NCBI GenBank assembly: GCA_025455895.1
Contig: JALOLQ010000060.1
Location: forward strand, 1 to 7,604
DNA length: 7,604 nt
Source: Solirubrobacteraceae bacterium
GTDB taxonomy: Bacteria > Actinomycetota > Thermoleophilia > Solirubrobacterales > Solirubrobacteraceae
Direction: 5' to 3'
Shown: one piece after another, positions 5,822-7,604 of the stretch
How the letters are laid out: each line of letters begins with the position of its first letter
Numbering within the stretch: position 1 is the stretch's first letter
Translations under genes and position numbers: made by a program
The notes under the pieces: generated by a model
Databases searched by the model: none
Seen by the model: only the letters and a program-made list of their open reading frames with translations
Told to the model about the DNA's origin: nothing

Positions 5822-6564
5822 GCGAGGCCACGCTCGCCTGGCGCCACTTCCGCCTCGAGCGGCGGATGTTCTGGCGCAACCCGACGGCGGCCTTCTTCAG
5901 CTTCGTCCTGCCGCTGCTGTTCCTCGGCCTCTTCGGCGCGATCGCCGCCGGGGACCCCGAGCAGCTCGAGATCATCGTGCCCGGGATCGCCGGCCTCTCG
6001 GTGATGGCGACGACGTTCAACGCGCTCGCCCACCAGATGACCTTCCTGCGCGATGCCGGCGTGCTCAAGCGCATGCACGGCTCGCCGCTGCCCGGCGGCG
6101 CCTACCTCGCGGGCGTGCTGGGGAGCGCGGCGACGAACGCGGCGGTCCAGATCGTGCTCGTCGTCCTCGCCGGCCGCTTCGCGTTCGACCTCGGCTGGCC
6201 GGCGAACTGGCTCGTGCTGGTGGTGTTCCTCGTGCTCGGCGTCGCGTGCTTCGCCTCGCTCGGCGTGGCGTTCTCGTACGTCATCCCGAACTTCGACGCG
6301 GCCCCGGCGTACACGAACATCGTCTTCCTGCCGGTGATCTTCATCTCCGGCGTCTTCTACGACGTCGACAACGTGCCGGCGTTCCTGCGCGACATCGCCG
6401 ACGCGCTGCCGCTCGTGCACGTGATCGACGGGTTCAGCGCCGCGTTCGTGACCGGGGCGGGCCTGGACAGCCTGCTCTCCGACCTGGCCGTCGTGGGCCT
6501 GTGGACCGCGTTCGGCGTCTGGTACGCCATCCGCGGGTTCCGCTGGGACGTGGGCGGCGGCTGA
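5818..6564 (+). CDS. ABC-2 type transporter permease (DrrB-like)
   Basis: A 248-residue integral membrane protein, the usual length for a six-helix ABC-2 permease. After a short cytoplasmic N-terminus (LAWRHFRLERRMFWRNP) hydrophobic segments lie at about 24-43, 52-72, 95-118, 130-153, 164-182 and 218-238. The region HQMTFLRDAGVLKRMHGSPL (72-91) between segments 2 and 3 is the cytoplasmic coupling area typical of the family. VFLPVIFISGVFYDVDNVPAFLRDIADALPLVHVIDGF matches the conserved 'FLSGVFFP...P.WL..ia..lPltha.dal' region of ABC-2 permeases; it spans roughly 169-206. It pairs with the preceding ATPase as an exporter of unknown substrate. Its stop TGA abuts the stop of the convergent acetyltransferase gene with no intervening base. 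Confidence 0.93.
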   Translation: MSEATLAWRHFRLERRMFWRNPTAAFFSFVLPLLFLGLFGAIAAGDPEQLEIIVPGIAGLSVMATTFNALAHQMTFLRDAGVLKRMHGSPLPGGAYLAGVLGSAATNAAVQIVLVVLAGRFAFDLGWPANWLVLVVFLVLGVACFASLGVAFSYVIPNFDAAPAYTNIVFLPVIFISGVFYDVDNVPAFLRDIADALPLVHVIDGFSAAFVTGAGLDSLLSDLAVVGLWTAFGVWYAIRGFRWDVGGG

Positions 6565-6572
6565 TCAGCCGC
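6557..6572. repeat. 16-bp perfect palindrome formed by two abutting stop codons
   Basis: GCGGCTGATCAGCCGC is a perfect palindrome whose centre is the boundary between the plus-strand TGA (6562-6564) and the minus-strand TGA (6567-6565). Both genes end in the codons GGC TGA. As RNA it could form a six-bp stem with a GATC loop in either transcript. No T-tract follows, so a role as a bidirectional terminator is possible but unproven. Confidence 0.8.
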
Positions 6573-7164
6573 GCGGGACGGCCGCGGGCGGCTCGCCCGT
6601 CACGCGGACCGGGATCTGCGCCAGCGGCGAGGCGGCCCAGTCCTCGCGCAGCAGGCCGAAGACGTTCACGTCGAGCCACGTGTCCCCGTGGCGGTGCCAG
6701 TCGCGCAGCACGCCCTCGTGCGTGAAGCCGACGCCGAGCAGCGCGCGCGTGGAACGCTCGTTGACCGGGTTCGAGTAGGAGCCGAGCCGGTGCAGGCCGA
6801 GGACCGCGAACGCCAGATGCATGAGGATCGCCTTCGACTCGCGGTTGGCGCCGGTGCCCCAGAACGCGCGGCCGAACCAGGTGCCGACCATCGCGCGGCC
6901 GTCGCGCGCGGAGAACTCCGAGAGCCCGGTGATCCCCGCCGGGCCGTGCTCGCGGTGGACGACGAGCAGGTCGAGCTGGTCGCCGCGCTCGCGCTGGCCG
7001 GCGCAGCGCTCGATGTACGCGGCCGCCTGCTCCACGGCGGTGTAGGGGCCCCAGGAGAACCAGCGCGTGACCTCCGCGTCGGAGGCGAGCGCGAACAGCG
7101 CCTCGGCGTCGCCGGGCTCCGGCGGGCGCAAGCTGAGTGTCGGGCCTTCCAGCGTCAGCGGCAT
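6565..7164 (-). CDS. GNAT-family N-acetyltransferase (RimJ/RimL-like)
   Basis: A 199-residue protein of the GNAT acetyltransferase family, which moves an acetyl group from acetyl-CoA to an amine. The N-terminal pattern LEGPTLSLRPPEPGDAEALF (5-24) and the later GTWFGRAFWGTGANRESKAI (94-113) correspond to motif A of the RimJ/RimL-type (Acetyltransf_3) subgroup. HLAFAVLGLHRLGSYSNPVN (116-135) and NERSTRALLGVGFTHEGVLR (135-154) are the usual motif B, in which a residue bump 'N..S....E..GF..EG' is conserved. WGTG replaces the common RGxGxG/A acetyl-CoA loop. The ATG at 7164 is preferred because family members start just before the LEGPTL strand; the ATG at 7188 would add eight residues and overlap the start codon of the divergent gene. 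The target substrate is unknown. The stop abuts the stop of the convergent permease gene. Confidence 0.9.
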   Translation of the reverse strand: MPLTLEGPTLSLRPPEPGDAEALFALASDAEVTRWFSWGPYTAVEQAAAYIERCAGQRERGDQLDLLVVHREHGPAGITGLSEFSARDGRAMVGTWFGRAFWGTGANRESKAILMHLAFAVLGLHRLGSYSNPVNERSTRALLGVGFTHEGVLRDWHRHGDTWLDVNVFGLLREDWAASPLAQIPVRVTGEPPAAVPRG

Positions 7165-7186
7165 CCGTCGTAGAGTCGCAGGCCGC
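7165..7186. promoter_or_regulatory. 22-bp divergent spacer between the acetyltransferase and phosphoesterase genes
   Basis: Only 22 bases separate the preferred start codons. The plus strand holds TAGAGT at 7171-7176 (four of six matches to a -10 box), ten bases before the ATG at 7187, which would give a leaderless message. Neither gene has a convincing Shine-Dalgarno, and any -35 box must lie inside the opposing gene. No clear minus-strand promoter was recognised. Confidence 0.3.
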
Positions 7187-7604
7187 ATGTGGGGACTGCT
7201 GTACGACGTCCACGGAAACCTGCCGGCACTCGACGCGGTGATCGCCGACGCGGCCGAGCAGGGCGTCGAGCGCTGGCTGCTCGGCGGCGACTACACGCTC
7301 TTCGGCGGCTGGCCGGTCGAGACGCTCGACCGCCTCGCCGCGCTGCCGGACGCCGTCTGGATCCGCGGCAACGGCGAGCGCTGGACGGCCGATCCCGCCG
7401 CAGCGCCCGACGATCCGGTGGTCCAGGGCGCGATCGCCGCGGCCCGCGCGGCGCTCGGCGACGAGCGGATCGACCGCCTCGCCGCGCTGCCCGAGAGCGC
7501 CGAGCTGCCCGGCGGGGCGCGCGCCTGGCACGGCTCCCCCGTCTCCGACGTGCGCTCGTTCCTGCCCGATCCGCTCCCCGAGGACGCCGAGCTGCTCGCC
7601 GGGG
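7187..7604 (+). CDS. Metallophosphoesterase (calcineurin-like), N-terminal part; 3' end beyond the window
   Basis: The frame is open from ATG at 7187 to the right edge (139 codons). It has the metal-ligand blocks of calcineurin-like phosphoesterases in order: LLYDVHGNLPAL (Asp7, His9), LLGGDYTLFGGWP (Asp35), WIRGNGERW (Asn62) and AWHGSP (His115). This is the YfcE/'metallophosphoesterase family protein' type of small cytosolic two-metal enzyme, which usually runs to about 200-250 residues, so the last metal-binding GHTH-type block should lie beyond the window. GGDYTLFGGWP replaces the more common GGDxxxxGPxP. Substrate unknown; small phosphodiesters or phosphomonoesters are typical of the family. 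The short distance to the acetyltransferase start suggests a leaderless transcript. Confidence 0.9.
   Translation, partial: MWGLLYDVHGNLPALDAVIADAAEQGVERWLLGGDYTLFGGWPVETLDRLAALPDAVWIRGNGERWTADPAAAPDDPVVQGAIAAARAALGDERIDRLAALPESAELPGGARAWHGSPVSDVRSFLPDPLPEDAELLAG

Noticed and set aside
6434..7531. A 365-codon minus-strand frame over the permease, acetyltransferase and phosphoesterase genes
   Set aside because: It overlaps three recognisable genes in other frames or strands and has no motif of its own.

Overview
The window is very GC-rich (clearly around 70% or above by eye; not computed), with strong G/C third-position bias, frequent GTG starts and tightly packed genes. Together with a ppk1 gene beside small CHAD proteins, a DrrA-type ABC pair and an AbiEi/DUF559-like gene, this suggests a high-GC actinobacterium, most plausibly class Thermoleophilia (Solirubrobacterales-like). 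That placement rests on style and remembered families, not on a search.

Layout. (1) Positions 1-410, minus: 5' part of an AbiEi-like/DUF559-type gene running off the left edge. Its start region carries a perfect 13-bp inverted repeat and a diverged second copy, and it has no start codon where the conserved domain begins. (2) Positions 464-4863, minus: a four-gene operon, in transcription order short CHAD protein, second CHAD protein with a Pro/Ala-rich tail, polyphosphate kinase 1, and an HD-domain protein. The three junctions are a 1-nt gap, a GTGA overlap and an ATGA overlap. (3) Positions 4864-4945: a compact divergent promoter region. (4) Positions 4946-6564, plus: an ABC exporter pair (ATPase plus ABC-2 permease, GTGA overlap). 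(5) Positions 6565-7164, minus: a GNAT acetyltransferase convergent with the permease, the two stop codons abutting inside a 16-bp palindrome. (6) Positions 7187-7604, plus: 5' part of a calcineurin-like metallophosphoesterase, divergent from the acetyltransferase.

How the genes work together. The minus-strand operon reads as a polyphosphate module. PPK1 makes polyphosphate from ATP, and CHAD domains bind polyphosphate or its granules. The HD protein is translationally coupled to ppk and is a candidate hydrolase or regulator in the same process. The two CHAD proteins look like the N-half and C-half types of a normal bipartite CHAD domain, encoded as separate adjacent genes. The HD protein has Cys in place of the Asp of its HD doublet. 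These two points, and the palindrome at the left-edge gene start, are the most notable observations. No RNA genes, CRISPR arrays, transposases or phage genes were seen.
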